A stretch of 64,000 nucleotides of DNA from Acanthosepion lycidas (GCA_963932145.1 OZ010581.1:89449055-89513054), one strand, 5' to 3'; positions 23,801 to 36,788 are shown, counted from the first letter of the stretch. Numbers and translations are program-made. The notes: generated by a model not told the origin, from the sequence alone.

Positions 23801-24320
23801 TTCCAGTGTTCTGGCAACGAATATGACAAATATCTCATGAAGTCGTAACGAGATGCTGCAACAAAACTATGAATGTAGTCACAAAGTACATTTGCCTTAT
23901 ACTAATGTAAGCTGATCTTAAACTTTCAGAAAGTCATTGTTTCTTTTTCACTAATGCAAAAAGCGGCACCAGTATAATGGATAGATAAATATCAAAATAG
24001 ATAAATATCAAAATAGTGCTGGAGTGTTAGTAATTTGTGGACAGGGAAGGTAGAGAGAAAAGTTATTATTGTTGAAGTCACGGATACAATTTCTAATACT
24101 ACCATGACAAGATGAACAGATTAAAAATCCGTCAAAGAAGTGAGAATGTATAGCCTGTGGAAGCGGTGATGTTAGAGAAGATAGCGCAGAGGAAACCTGA
24201 ACGTTAGAGGTGTCCTGTTGTTAATATTATTTCTTGTTGCCATGTAGTTACCATTGCCAACGTAAACCTTCATCTTTTATATTTCATTTCTCATTATTTG
24301 TCTGTCACTTTCTCTTTTTT
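23801..24320. other. No gene seen
   Basis: A 16-bp tandem duplication (ATAGATAAATATCAAA) near 23,981-24,013; otherwise unremarkable. Confidence 0.5.
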
Positions 24321-24321
24321 G

Positions 24322-24390
<69 letters not shown>
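24321..24390. repeat. (CA)n/(TA)n microsatellite
   Basis: CA run followed by about 48 bp of TA. Confidence 0.95.
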
Positions 24391-24394
<4 letters not shown>

Positions 24395-26030
24395 TTGAGC
24401 TGAAAACGCACTGACGACTGCCTGTTTCATGCTTAAACGCAATAGTCAGGCCAAATTCTTATGTGTGTGTGTGCGGTTTTTTAATATACGGTCCCCTATA
24501 GAGAAAGACATCTTATTCAATATTCGCTGCTTCTCTTTTATTACAACTGCTTCGAGAATTCAGAGTTCTTTTTGCACTTCTTACTTCGTCTTAGTTTAAT
24601 TTCTAGAGACATTGCGCAGTTTAGATATTGTGTAGATACCTGTCTATCGTTTTTTTGTTTTCATTCCTTGGTTTTGTGTATGTGTGTGTATGTTTTGTAC
24701 GTGTGTGTGTGTCTATGTGTGTGCATATAACTAAAAGAATACATATGAGTGTGTTTGTGTATGTATACATACGTATACGCGTGTATGCGTAAAGTGGGAT
24801 AAGAATATGAGGAAAAGGTAAATTCGTAAGGTTTAATTGGATTTTCATGTTAGATTGATTTGCCTGCATTATCAGAAAACGAATTTTATTTGCGAGTATA
24901 AACTTTACAAAGTTTTGAATTTCTCCTTTCTAACGAACATAGAGAGCAATATGTCAGAATATATCATTTTACTCTCTAATTTCTCCGATATTTTGTATTT
25001 TTGAGAATACTGTATTTTCCCAACGCTTATAATATCGTTGAACAAAAGTTAATTGCAGAAACGATTGGCAATGTCAAATTCTTTCCTTCAATGTCATTGA
25101 TTACTCAACTTCTATCTAGTAGATATATTAATATCATGGAAAACATTAAAAATATATACAATTTTCACAGGATACTATAGGACAACCATAATTCTGGTGG
25201 ATTTTAGATTTAATTATTACTTGAATTTAGTTTTCATTCCCCTTTTTCTTTAAGTCATTCCAATAACTATGGGTATATTTGTCGCCTTCAATATAATTAT
25301 TTTCGTCATGTTTCGAGTTTTACATCCTGTAGAGTAAGGTTCTAACTATGGTCTTGAATCACTTGTTTACAGTACTTTCCATAGTAGGTCAGCCGTTCCA
25401 GATAGGGAGGTATTGTTCCTATCTGCGACACAGTTGGTGATCTTTTACATTCATTTATATATGCATTATGAAGCTATTGTGTCAACTAATATAATTACAT
25501 CATTTCATTATAATAGTTTTTTTTTTCTGTACTATTAACGGTACACGGCTTGTTGACGTTTTCTGTCAATGTTGATTGATATGTCACAGATAATCATGAA
25601 ACCTTGTTCTCAGTGGACGTGCTAACTTAATGTTCAAACCACTTTTCCATGGAATTAATTTCCTAATTCTTTCTCGTCTTGGCTCGCAGAAATGTTGATG
25701 ATCTGATATGATTAAATCTATATCTTACCAGTTCACGGCAGCCTAATGTCTTCAAGAGTTTTCTCGACTTTTCTCCAGATCCCATATTGGAGATTTGTTT
25801 TTGTTAATGGCATGCTTATAGGATTTGGTTGAAAAATGTTGCTTTTATGAAGTGATTATCAAACCCAATATCTCTGATTTCAGTCCGTATTTCTATGGTC
25901 CATGGCTGGTTGATTCATTTTAATTGGATTCTTCGTTTACATTACTTATCTTGTCAGATTTTCTGTAATTGTAACTGATCATGAGAAAGGCTTCTCTGAT
26001 CGATTTTTTTGTTACTGCTTGTCAAGAGAT
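24391..26030. other. No gene seen
   Basis: Contains TG-rich low-complexity sequence at 24,676-24,790. The remaining 1.2 kb is AT-rich and unassigned. Confidence 0.5.
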
Positions 26031-26031
26031 G

Positions 26032-26103
26032 TGCGGTATAGTGTAACGGATAACGACTCGGAATGAGAAATCGAAGTTATGAGTTCGAATTCCAGTTGGG
26101 TTT
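26032..26103 (+). repeat. tRNA-derived SINE head
   Basis: TAGTGTAACGGATAAC (A-box-like, as in tRNA-Arg) and GAGTTCGAATTCC (B-box-like) are spaced as in a tRNA. The anticodon stem and acceptor stem do not pair well, so this is not a working tRNA. A SINE body probably continues to about 26,230. Confidence 0.65.
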
Positions 26104-26230
26104 TTTACGATCACTCGCAAAAAGGCATGAATCCATCTCTATCCCCCAGCTCTGCGTTCAATATCATGACAGACAGTCTTGTTTGGCAACCAGTCTATCG
26201 TAGAAAGAAATGACAACCTACTACGGAAAA

Positions 26231-28475
26231 ATATTTTGCCTAGTCAGTCATTAATCGAAAGAGACATGATCACCCAAGAGTATGTCACCTATAACAAAAC
26301 TGTTTGACTGGACAGTTTCTGCTTTATTTAAAGTCGAAACATATTTACACTGAAAAATATTTTATAAGTCAATGCTGTATTAACATTTTTTAGAATAACA
26401 ATATTTTTCAGATAAATTCTTACTATTTAATCCATAACTGGGGAGATGCATTCATACCCTTTTAGTGAGTATTTTCACGTAAGTGAATATAACAAACAGC
26501 AATATTCTGTAAATTCTAATCACAAAATAATTACAAGTAATTGCTACGTAATTATAAAATTTTCTCATCATTAATTGCTTCTGGACATCAAATGAAAACA
26601 TTTCGCTGATCTCAAAGGCTATCCTCAATATTAACGCAAGCTGTCATATAATTTATTATTTACGTCTTCATACCAGATTTTACAGAAAGAATATAGACAA
26701 CGTGTAAAGAACTGAACAGTCCCCAATGTCTTTAAGGGTGTTTCAAGTTTCTTGCAATATCTAAATCGCTTTTCTGGCACTCTATTCATGCACAAATGGA
26801 TTGTTTATACTGTAGGTATTTTAAACCTTACATCAAAATACTTTAACCCGTGTTAATCCTACGTAAATATATGCCATGTAACTATATTAAGGATCTATTT
26901 TTCAAACGATCCGATAGTTTTTCATCTACAATGTAAGAGATTTTCCCTAATGCAAGCCGCTAGAATTTAATTGGCCTGCAGTAATACTTAGCCAAACAAA
27001 ATATACAAATACAAAAGAGAGTGTTTTCTTTGTGCTATTTCTATTCGGAACTTGGAACAAAGAATCATTTCTATTAAAGGCTTAATCATCCGGTCAAAAT
27101 GTTAGAGAGTGAGCAGCTACTTCTAAAGAATCACTGCATAGATAAATAGAGTAAGAACGCTGTACGTGTGTAGTGAAAGCCAAATTGGAAATGTATGCTT
27201 TTACGAAGGTAACAATAACTTTTTGATCTGCTCTATTCAAAGGGAGGAATATGTTTATTTCAGCACGGGTTTCCAAAGCTTACTTTTGAAGTTTTAGAAT
27301 AACACACGAAGTAGCCAGTCCCTTGGTTGAGAGAGTTACGTATTTTTCATTGGCTTAAGGATTTGACTTTCAAATCCAGATAAAGGCTATGCTGTTTGTT
27401 TTTAAGCAAAGAATCCCTCGACACATGTAAATTGTTATATTCACCCCTACCCGATATTTTCACTAAAATAACTTTTTGCTCTATCAACGTAAGCTTAGTA
27501 ATATCAAGAGTAAGTCATGATATTAATCCGACATGAAAGAAAATCTTTTTCCAAATGATATTTTTAAAAACTATCTCTCAAAGAATGCATTATATTTCAC
27601 AGATAATAAAGAAAAGGAATATGTTGTGATTCTTTTTCTTTCTTCTTTTTTTTTTTAAATCGGTATCACCTTCTGCAAAGCATTAATGTCACTAAGACAC
27701 AAGTGGGTAAGAATTAGGATCAAAAGCATTAATAATGTACGGGAAGAGGAAAACGTAAACAGGAAGACAGTAGATAACGAATTATATTGCATTTATATTT
27801 TGGCAGATTGTTGGAAATATTGCTGAAAGAGAGTTCCACAAGCCAGAAGTGCGAGAGAAGAAACTGTTTGTATAGAAATTACGGCTATATCTGACCATTT
27901 GAATTATGAACTGAGAACTCGATGAATAAATTAAAAACGTCTAGGTACCATAGCGAACTTACTATGAAATTGTTTGTGAGATACAATACAGTATTTGGAA
28001 AGATATTGAAGTGGTTGTTCGTTGTCTTATCCTCGGTTTAAATTTATTGTTTTTCTTTCTCTTAGACTGGTTGCCACCGAAGATTAGAAAGCCCAGTTGC
28101 CGTTGCTATTCCACACATATCTGAGTAGAAATAATGGATTAATACATATATTTCTCTCAAAGTAAACGTCATAGTGTAGATTAAAATTTCAAATCGAATT
28201 AATGAGATCATGCCACGTTTTAAACTGTCTCTTTTTGATGCTAGTGAATTTAGGAAAGTGATAATGATGTCTTCAACTAGCTAATGTATTATGTAGGAGG
28301 TAGCTATTTTTTTAAAATTACCTGTAGCTATTTTTTTAAAATTATGTGGGAGGTATTCCTAGGAGGTACATTAGAGGTATTTCTGCCACACCCTGTATTT
28401 TAATGTACTTGTTCTGATGAGATTTCCTCTTTGTTAATTTGTTTTCACGAATTTAGGAGCATTACCAGATTGGCA
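26231..28475. other. No gene seen
   Basis: More than 2 kb of AT-rich DNA. A 27-bp tandem duplication (GTAGCTATTTTTTTAAAATT twice) lies at 28,299-28,345. Nothing else recognised. Confidence 0.5.
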
Positions 28476-28479
28476 ATTA

Positions 28480-28745
28480 GGTTTCATAATTTGAGATTCC
28501 TAGATGTAACCGTAAGTTCTATGAGGTAGTTTTTTTTTGGGGGGGAGGGGTTTCGCATTTCTATCTCCGGGACATCTCTTCCGCCTTTTTCTTATCAACC
28601 CTGATCTTTAAAAAAATGTTATGTCAATCGTCATCTTCATCTCCTTAAATGTTATTCTTCGATTTCCCGCTCTATTTCTTACACAGCCAGTAACACTTTG
28701 CATCTTAGTGGCTCTTATCTCTTTACTTGGGCTAAACACTTCACT
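28480..28745 (+). pseudogene. Jockey-like LINE 3' end, third copy
   Basis: CTAGATGTAACCGTAAGTTC, then later CACAGCCAGTAACACTTTG and CTTAGTGGCTCTTATC, GGGCTAAA match the C-terminus/3' UTR of the LINE copies ending at 11.37 and 19.21 kb. Strongly 5'-truncated. Confidence 0.6.
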
Positions 28746-30298
28746 CAACATATTTCCTGTTGAATAATCCTACATTGTCAGGTAGGATAGATAAGATTGA
28801 TAGTGATTAAACTGAGTATATTATAGTGTAATATTAAGTATAGTCAATTTTATACTTTGATGTATGTCTTCCACATAAAAATCTGAACCGTATTTCTGTA
28901 AGATAACCTTATTAAATCAGTTCCATAAGGTAATCTGTTAATGTCATGCTTCTTCCAGACACTTGTAATTATCTACCCATAGATTTGTCTCTGTTATTTA
29001 TGAATAGCAAAGAAAGATGGTGCAATTTTTTCCCGATATCTTTTCTACGGCTTGGAATTCAGAGTTTTCCTTCTGTTAGATGCTATTCAAGAAAAAAGAG
29101 GAGACGCTCTAACTTGCTATTAACTGGATATAGAATATATGGAGTCCTCCCTATACCAAGGGAGTTTGTGCGAAAACGCAGCAGAGTAGTCTAGGATTTG
29201 AACTCGGATTGCTGATTCTACTTTCGTCATATCTGTTATAATATCCGCATATCCTTATCCATCATAGAATAGCATGAAACATGAAAGAACATTGGGTAAA
29301 CAAAACGAACTACTATTAATGTTGATGATCATCCACAAATATTGATGTTTATATTTTGGTCATATTGAAATGTGCTATGATGAGGGGTCTGGCAAGACAA
29401 CACTCAATTTGATAGTCGGCCGTGATTTAATACACATCTAGACACTTCTCTGCACTAGTATCTCCCTCTTTTAACAATTACCCATGACCACTTATCATGA
29501 AAGGATCAGTCTATTTATGGTAGTAGGGAGGGTAACTGGTTCTTAAGATAAAAAGTGAAACATTAATCTATAAAACCTTTCTGAGAATCCAAACTCTTGT
29601 CTCGAACATGTTCTGCTCTTAACTGAACTCAAATCAGCAATCAAAGGAAAGCATCGATAATTACGTAAGTAAATGATGTAATATCTCCTCTGGTTTACAC
29701 TGGATCGCATGTTTTTTAACCTCTCGGTAAAAACTTGTTTGGAACGTATTCTCTCATCTGTCTTTTTACCATATATTGTACTTTACAACTACCTTTTATA
29801 TTTCCTGATTTTTCCAAGAACAAAAATTAGGCTCAATCATATATTCTGCGATTTTGAGATAAGCCGTTTTATCCAGTTTTGCAAATTCTTGATTTAATTG
29901 TTACAACGAGCTATCAGCAGATCTATTCCTCGTCATTCTTCGTTGAAAATACAGGCAGTCATTTGTATAGGCATTTTGTTAATACATTTCCCTTTCTAAG
30001 ATTATATCTAATTAAGAAAAATAAAAAAGTCAAAATGATAACAAAGACTGAAATGATGGTCACATTCTTCCATCTCTCACACTATCTAGCGTGACAAAGA
30101 AGATAGCCTATTTCATACGCTAGGTTACTCTCGAAACCACTCATGCTACAAGTTATCCATATCGCTTTGATGTACGGCTTGTCAGTTAGGAGCTTATTTA
30201 CAAAAATATTTTGCAATAGGAAAAAACTGTATAGAAATGTTGATTTAACTTTTAACACAACATTAACATTAACTGAACTCAAGTTGCAATTTATACTA
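28746..30298. other. No gene seen
   Basis: A possible degenerate SINE B-box (GAGTTCAAATCC, minus strand) near 29,195-29,207. Frames at 28,946-30,094 have no domains. Confidence 0.45.
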
Positions 30299-30636
30299 TG
30301 CTGAGTAGACGTTAGTTGCAGTTTCTTGGCGAGAGCTTGTTTTCTAGCAAGATCAGCAATTTGAACAAGGCCAGCACACTCAAGGCCTCGGCCACGATGA
30401 TTTGTGGCTTCGTGCTGGCAGAACTAACGACCACAAGATTTCCGTCGACCCAATTTCACTAACGAGGCTTGTGTTAATCCATGGTATAGTTTTCAAGCGT
30501 CTTCCAAAGTTACTTCACCTGGGATCGAGATCTGTCCAGTTCAATAGCATCAGGAAGTCGCCTTCCTGATAAATCGACCATGGAGAAATTTGAACCCGAG
30601 ACTCATGGGCAGAAAGTAAACGTTCTAACCACTCGG

Positions 30637-30638
<2 letters not shown>
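30299..30638 (-). repeat. tRNA-derived SINE, near full length
   Basis: On the minus strand the head reads CCGAGTGGTTAGAACG (A-box-like) and CGGGTTCAAATTTC (B-box-like) at about 30,640-30,585. It is followed by a GC-richer body of roughly 280 bp unlike the surroundings. Typical tRNA-derived SINE organisation; family name not assigned. Confidence 0.6.
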
Positions 30639-30678
<40 letters not shown>

Positions 30679-30760
30679 ATGCATGTATATGTGCCTGTGT
30701 TCGTATGTTTGTGTGTGTGAGTGCATATGTGTGTATGTATTGCTTTGTTTAGGTTTCAGA
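30639..30760. repeat. (TA)n/(TG)n microsatellite
   Basis: Short TA tract, then TG-rich low-complexity sequence. Confidence 0.9.
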
Positions 30761-31002
30761 TAAGACACTGAACAGCGTTTCTGTAATGTTTGACCGAATC
30801 AGAGAAACTTGCTTTATTATGAAGCTTTTCGTAGCCGAGCAATAAAAGCACGCTGGCAAAGAGGGCTATTCCTCCTGCAAATGTGGGAACATGTTTCGAA
30901 TCGTGTTCAAAGTTTTATGGAGTACGCAGGCCAATATACGATAAAAATGTCGATTAAAATAAACGGAGTGTCTACATAAGGACAAATATCAAGTAAAAAA
31001 TA

Positions 31003-31655
<653 letters not shown>

Positions 31656-31660
31656 ACAAC

Positions 31661-31693
31661 GGTTCGACCGTTGTACGCTCCGGCCTTCTTCAG
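31661..31693 (-). other. Hammerhead-like core motif
   Basis: Minus strand: CTGAAGA, A, stem GGCCG/CGGTC around a 10-nt loop, then GAACC. Core order is kept, with GAAC in place of GAAA. Confidence 0.35.
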
Positions 31694-31800
31694 GTGGTTG
31701 GAATGTCGAACTGAATTATTTCACTCACTGGGTTAGACTGTTCTAGTTCCATGTGCCATGTTTGATGGATATCAATTATCAGTTATCTCCTGTCCTCAAG

Positions 31801-31880
31801 GACACATGGCACAGTGGATAAAGGCGTTGGTTAGATCCAGTGAAAGGATCCAAAGAGTGTGAGTTCATTACCCGTTTAAG
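31801..31880 (+). repeat. tRNA-derived SINE head (degenerate)
   Basis: GGCACAGTGGATAAAGGCG (A-box-like) and GTGAGTTCATTACCC (decayed B-box) at tRNA-like spacing. Confidence 0.45.
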
Positions 31881-31894
31881 GCAGTGGAGAACTT

Positions 31895-32280
31895 TCAGAG
31901 AGAAATTAACACCGCAATAGACGAAAATTCAGGATTCGTTCGGTGATGATAGAGCGTCACTAGTATGTTTTTTCCCAACTGAGCTATTAGAGCTTGGTCA
32001 GAGAAGAGATCAGCTGACAGGCTCTGGTCGTCTAAAGTTTTTGAGGTGCACCCATATACCGTTGTATCATCAGCATAGATATTCACAAAAGATCGGAATA
32101 TACTCTTAAAGTAGAAAGAGATATAGATTGAGAAGCGAATCTTGAGAGACTCCTGTGTTGATCACTTTAGACTCCGAGTACTGGCCAAGAACTACGTTCA
32201 GAGACCTATCCGTTAAAAAGGAGTTGCTAATTGAGAAGACACTTCCTGTCATTTCATAGCAAGTTCCACACACGAAAATA
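31895..32280 (-). pseudogene. Jockey-like LINE reverse transcriptase scrap
   Basis: Minus-strand frames give ISNSFLTDRSLNVVLGQYS, then VINTGVSQDSLLN (family: ..G.PQGSVL..), then NIYADDTTVYG (YADD at 32,077-32,066). These are RT fingers/palm blocks in the right order with frameshifts. Only the central palm is left. Confidence 0.75.
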
Positions 32281-32505
32281 ACACGTCTACATTAATCGAC
32301 GTGTAACTTCTTAACTACCTAAAATCAGTTTCTATCTTTTTAAATCTCTTACGTTAATTATAATCAATCATAAACGATTTTTTTGTTTTGTATACTATCT
32401 GACCTTAAAGGTCAGCCTCAGAAAGTCTGAGCTAAAATACACTGGCGCTAAAAAATAAGAGACTGAATTGGAACTATTATTTAACACTATTTATTCCTTA
32501 TCCTG

Positions 32506-32509
<4 letters not shown>

Positions 32510-32540
<31 letters not shown>

Positions 32541-32582
32541 TATATATAAATCCCATATATATATATATATATATATATATAG
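32510..32582. repeat. (TA)n microsatellite, interrupted
   Basis: Two TA tracts separated by GATATATATAAATCCC. Confidence 0.95.
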
Positions 32583-32602
32583 GATAAATCCTAAATACCT
32601 AA

Positions 32603-32660
32603 GTTTCACCTAAATGGATCTTCAGTCCAAATTACGCTGAAAATTCCATTTAGGTGAAAC
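32603..32660 (-). other. Inverted repeat with hammerhead-like motif
   Basis: GTTTCACCTAAATGGA (32,603-32,618) and its exact complement (32,645-32,660) form a 16-bp perfect inverted repeat with a 26-bp loop. On the minus strand CTGAAGA (32,625-32,619), T, CC...GG, T, GAAAC fits the hammerhead-like pattern seen elsewhere. Confidence 0.45.
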
Positions 32661-33042
32661 ATGTGTAAATAATTACTGGCTCTTTAGAATTTATTCTATT
32701 TAACTTTGATCTACTGAGCGTATTCAGCACACTACGTCTTATCTTAGTTATTGCTTACGTTTTTTTTTCTTCTTTGGACTGGAAAATAAAGTCATTGGAC
32801 GATTTGTTCGCCCTATTCTGATGTTTCAATGTTTCAAGTACTTTCTTTTTTCCAATATTTTCCACGGACACTAATTTGCTTTGATATACTGGCAAATTGT
32901 GCCATCCGGTTTTTTTTTTTTAATGCTGATAGATGTGTTGATGGCAGATGCCCCACTATCCCCAGTTTACCCCTGAGACTATCAAATCTATTTCCATTTT
33001 TGTGTGTGCGTATCCCCGTTAGCTTGCACGCGAATCAGCATA

Positions 33043-33045
<3 letters not shown>
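32661..33045. other. No gene seen
   Basis: Ordinary sequence; a poly(T) run near 32,910. Confidence 0.5.

Positions 33046-33112
<67 letters not shown>
33046..33112. repeat. (CA)n/(TA)n microsatellite
   Basis: CA run followed by about 30 bp of TA. CA/GT-rich low-complexity DNA continues to about 33,350. Confidence 0.95.
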
Positions 33113-33113
<1 letters not shown>

Positions 33114-34560
33114 GCACACACAAACACATACAAATACGCACATACAATCCACATAATTGCACACATACACATTCATCATGTGTTGCGTAGAGTTTACCTT
33201 TGTGCCCGTGAGTAGTCTATCTGTTTTTGCCAGTGTATGTGTATATATTTGTATATACCTGTTTGCGCATGCGTACGCCATGTATGTGTACGGTCTGTCC
33301 AGTGTATCTGGCTATCGTGTATACATGTCGTGTGTCTATATATTGGTATAATTTTAAATTTGCTTCGATTGCATTCGTAGATGTGTTGCGATACAAAGTG
33401 TTTTCTGTTGTCTGATTATTTGAAGTTGCTTTTGTGAAGGGAGCCACTGTTGTTAAGTACTTATTGCTTTTTGTGCATAGATCACATTTTTGTGCTGCTG
33501 TTTGCATTTTTATTTATTATGAATGTAGTTGTGGGGTTTTCAAAGGTGCAGTAGTTCCCATCTATTGTGACACTATTTAGGGTTGCGTGAAAAAAAGGCG
33601 AGAATTAAAATTAGGTGATAAGAATCTATCACGAAAAGACGATGTTATTTTTTTTTCAAACAAGGAAAAGTGGTAAAGATTTTATTTTCATTAGCGAAGA
33701 AAGTAAGGTCGCGGATCGGCCGCATTTGATTTATGTTACGGGGCGGCGAATAAGATGTAGCCATCTGCTCATGGCAATAAGGAAAGTTTCAAATTGGACG
33801 AGTGGCCTACGGGACAGAATGCTAAGAGATAAAAATTAATTAGGTCATGCACTGACCGAAAAATGTCCGCCCTACCACCCGCAGAGTACCAGGAAGGAAA
33901 GATTAAATCCTTAACTACCTGCGGAGATATCAATTGAGAAAAAGCATCTGTTTTGTGTCGGAGCTGGTTATGATAAAAAGAAAAAAATATTTTATTGGGA
34001 CGAATAATTGGCTGTGGATATCGCCAGATGACCACCCACTAGTTTGGCGATGGTCTCGAGTGACGAATTCCAGGTGACATTCGGATAGAATTGAGATTAA
34101 GGGACCACAGTCCGGGTCGTATTGGTTTGTTGTCAGGCAGAAGAAAAGAAAGAAAGAAAGGAAAAAAAAAAAAGAAGATAATATTTTTTTTTTTGAGCAA
34201 GATTTTTTTAAACCGAAGCCAGTCTGGCCACACCCACACTGCTGGGCGTCCATTGGCTGAATGGTGGCGTGAGCGATAGGCGAAGGTAATCATGTGAAGA
34301 AGGAGGGGAGGCCTGTTGACGCCCGACCTGAAGAGATCGGTGTGAGATGCCACTGTGAGAGAGAGAGGAAACCCATTGACACCCTCTGAGGGTATGGGTG
34401 AGATACCAATATGAGAAAGGAAGAATTTGGGCCGACGAAAGACTTCCAAAAATGGAAATTAATAATTCTTCCTAACCGAAAACAAAGAAAAACCTTAATG
34501 CGTACTTAGAACAAGGAACTACAAACCCCGATAGGCCCACCCCGGTTTTGGTCGGGGTCC

Positions 34561-34567
34561 ATATAAG
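34561..34567 (+). promoter_or_regulatory. LTR TATA box
   Basis: ATATAAG after GTCGGGGTCC, about 30 bp upstream of GACGGCAGTTCG, which could be the initiator. Confidence 0.5.
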
Positions 34568-34815
34568 CAGAGTCGCAACGAGTAAGACGGCAGTTCGCAG
34601 TTGCAGTTAGTTGGGGTTAGACAGACAGGCAAGCAGTTGCAGTTGAGCTGTGAGCTCTGAGACCCGCCTCGCAGGAACCTGACTGGAAGATCCACGCAAT
34701 CACGACCTCAACTTCTAACCAAGAACAATTCATTTTTGAAGAACGACTTAGACTCACAGCACCAAAACAAGTTTTACGAAAATCACCTGAAGATACACCA
34801 AAAATCAGTTCCTTG

Positions 34816-34821
34816 AATAAA
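34816..34821 (+). promoter_or_regulatory. LTR polyadenylation signal
   Basis: AATAAA about 225 bp downstream of the inferred start, placed as expected at the end of the R region. Confidence 0.5.
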
Positions 34822-35211
34822 CAACTTAAGATATTAAGACTCGCCTAACAAACGCAAAGTGTCACGAATCCATATAAGCGGGTTAGGAGAAAGACGCAGT
34901 CCTGTATTCAGAAACCAGATATAAAATATTGTTATCCTTTTTTTAACACAATTGAACTTTTGGAGTTGTTACTTTATTTTCTTTTACATATACTTGTGCG
35001 GTATTACCCTTGTTCGGACTCGGCTTGCATTACGGCCCGGAGACTGATTGATTTGGTCTACCTAAGATCAAATCACAACGTGGGTAGGTTAGACTAGAAA
35101 TCAAAACATTTACTTCGGTAACGAGACGTTGGAGGCGAAATGGGAACGACAAGGCTGGTACTGAATCTAACCAGGTTCCCATCCGAATCAGTAAAAGGTT
35201 AGAACGTCACA

Positions 35212-35388
35212 TTTGGTGCCGCGACCAATACCAAGTCACATTGGTTGTCACAGGACAGGATAGGACGGCGACGACGCGGAGACAGACGGGGTGACGTCAC
35301 AATTGGTCACGTGACCAGGATAGCAAGACAGACGCGGCCAGGCAGACGTCACATTTGGCGCAGCGACCCCGGGGTGACGTCACACTAT
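35212..35388 (+). other. Truncated retrotransposon leader with duplicated primer-binding region
   Basis: ACGTCACATTTGGTGCCGC (from 35,204) is repeated as ACGTCACATTTGGCGCAGC (from 35,346), 21 of 23 bases alike over the whole unit. GACGTCACA occurs once more at about 35,376-35,384, directly followed by CTAT. CTAT also precedes the LTR (33,562-33,565). This suggests the element now ends at 35,384 between 4-bp target duplications. Confidence 0.5.
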
Positions 35389-35458
35389 AATGACATCACA
35401 AATCCCGCATCTTTTCTGTTACATTTTATCCTCGTTGGAACAATTATACCCTTTTCCC

Positions 35459-35460
<2 letters not shown>

Positions 35461-35506
<46 letters not shown>
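35461..35506. repeat. (TA)n microsatellite
   Basis: About 45 bp of TA, immediately right of the LTR-related region. Confidence 0.95.
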
Positions 35507-35507
<1 letters not shown>

Positions 35508-35540
35508 CGATTTTCCAAGTTTAGCTTAGATGTGGCACAA

Positions 35541-35640
35541 GGCCGAATGTAGGGTGCACCCAGTGAGGATCGAACTCACTACTCAGTCGTAATTGTTCTA
35601 GCGAGACAAACTTGATAACCATTACACCTTTTCGAGGTGC

Positions 35641-35642
<2 letters not shown>
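35541..35642 (-). repeat. tRNA-Val-like SINE head
   Basis: Minus strand: GGTGTAATGGTTATCAAG, GTTTGTCTCGC, then GTGAGTTCGATCCTCAC resemble the A-box, anticodon stem and T-arm of tRNA-Val, with extra bases between them. Flanked by TA tracts on both sides. Not a functional tRNA. Confidence 0.65.

Positions 35643-35685
<43 letters not shown>
35643..35685. repeat. (TA)n microsatellite
   Basis: About 42 bp of TA. Confidence 0.95.
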
Positions 35686-35687
<2 letters not shown>

Positions 35688-36412
35688 TCCAAAATTTATA
35701 TGAAAATATATTGAATACAATTTATCGTCAGTGAGGCTAAAGACATATGCTCTTATGTGCATTCATTATTGTATCTGGCCAGATCTTCCTGGTTTAAGTA
35801 CTGATGTGTAGTGTTTTTACTGTTTTCTATGTGCATAAAATGTTGTTTTAAGATCTGAGATACCGGGCTGAAAATGTGCTAAGCGTCATATTGTTAGTTA
35901 TTTTGGAACATTCTATCTTTATGAATTATTCATAATGAGTAAGCACGTTGCTAGTTCCTAACTTTTATATGACTCTTTCTGATAATATACACATATGAGA
36001 ATGGAACGACATATAGGAGTGAACAGCGATGCACGTATGCGCGCGAATTGTGTCAGCGTGCTCGTGTGAGATTTTAAATTCAAATAAATATGATACAGAT
36101 TGATGACGAGAGAGGAGCGAAGGAAAAAGTAAAATAGATAACATTGCCAATAAATCAATTGACCGATAAATAATTATGAATGGATTGAAAAATACGTATC
36201 ACCTTCGTTGGAATGTTCGTTATCGAAGTCAGTCAGATGCATTTATTTCCCTATTTTATCAACCTACTCCATATAATATTTTAGTTGTTACTATTTCTGT
36301 TTTCAATCTCTTCATGTAATTTTTAAGACACATCATATAAACTATGCAGCAATCTAACTACGTGGTTATTTATATCTGTCGCAGTGTATTCCGGAAATGA
36401 AATGGTTATTCA
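35686..36412. other. No gene seen
   Basis: AT-rich DNA; two overlapping minus-strand frames at 35,958-36,158 lack domains. Confidence 0.5.
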
Positions 36413-36462
<50 letters not shown>

Positions 36463-36498
36463 CCTCACTATCTATCTCAGGTCTTTCATATCTATATA

Positions 36499-36555
<57 letters not shown>
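36413..36555. repeat. (TCTA)n and (TA)n microsatellites
   Basis: A TATC tetranucleotide run (36,414-36,461) followed after 28 bp by a TA tract (36,489-36,555). Confidence 0.95.
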
Positions 36556-36559
<4 letters not shown>

Positions 36560-36658
36560 AACAATAAAAATTAAAAAATTAAAATCCTCAGACACACTGG
36601 GTTGTAGATTAATATTCTTTCGTTTTTTTATTATTATTCCATTTAGATTCCTCGACTA

Positions 36659-36684
36659 GTTTCGGCCGAAATGGCCATCATCGG
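36659..36684 (-). other. Hammerhead-like core motif (variant)
   Basis: Minus strand: CCGATGA, T, GGCC, loop ATTTC, GGCC, GAAAC. The stem is four G/C pairs. C replaces U at the second core position, as at 16.94 kb. Confidence 0.35.
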
Positions 36685-36723
36685 GAGGAGAAATATTTCT
36701 GCTTGCTGCTAGCACTAAACTAC

Positions 36724-36724
<1 letters not shown>

Positions 36725-36785
<61 letters not shown>
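36725..36785. repeat. (TA)n microsatellite
   Basis: About 60 bp of TA. Confidence 0.95.

Positions 36786-36788
<3 letters not shown>

Larger units (their letters stand above)
33566..35211 (+). mobile_element. Long terminal repeat of an LTR retrotransposon
   Basis: The segment starts TGTGAC and ends GTCACA, an exact 6-bp terminal inverted repeat of the TG...CA type. Inside are, in order, a TATA box (ATATAAG, 34,561), a likely start near 34,591, and AATAAA (34,816), giving a U3/R/U5 layout. Two bases after the end is TGGTGCCGCGACC, a primer-binding-site-like sequence whose first eight bases fit the 3' end of tRNA-Phe. The region is more GC-rich than its surroundings. No second full LTR or coding region follows. 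Superfamily (Gypsy or BEL) cannot be told from the LTR alone. Confidence 0.65.

Noticed and set aside
26032-26103. Possible tRNA-Arg gene
   Set aside because: A- and B-box-like sequences are there, but the acceptor and anticodon stems do not pair, so it is a SINE head. The same holds for the tRNA-Val-like sequence at 35.6 kb.
33930-34449. Overlapping minus-strand frames of 107 and 136 codons
   Set aside because: They lie inside the U3 part of the long LTR, include poly-Phe from a purine run, and show no domain.
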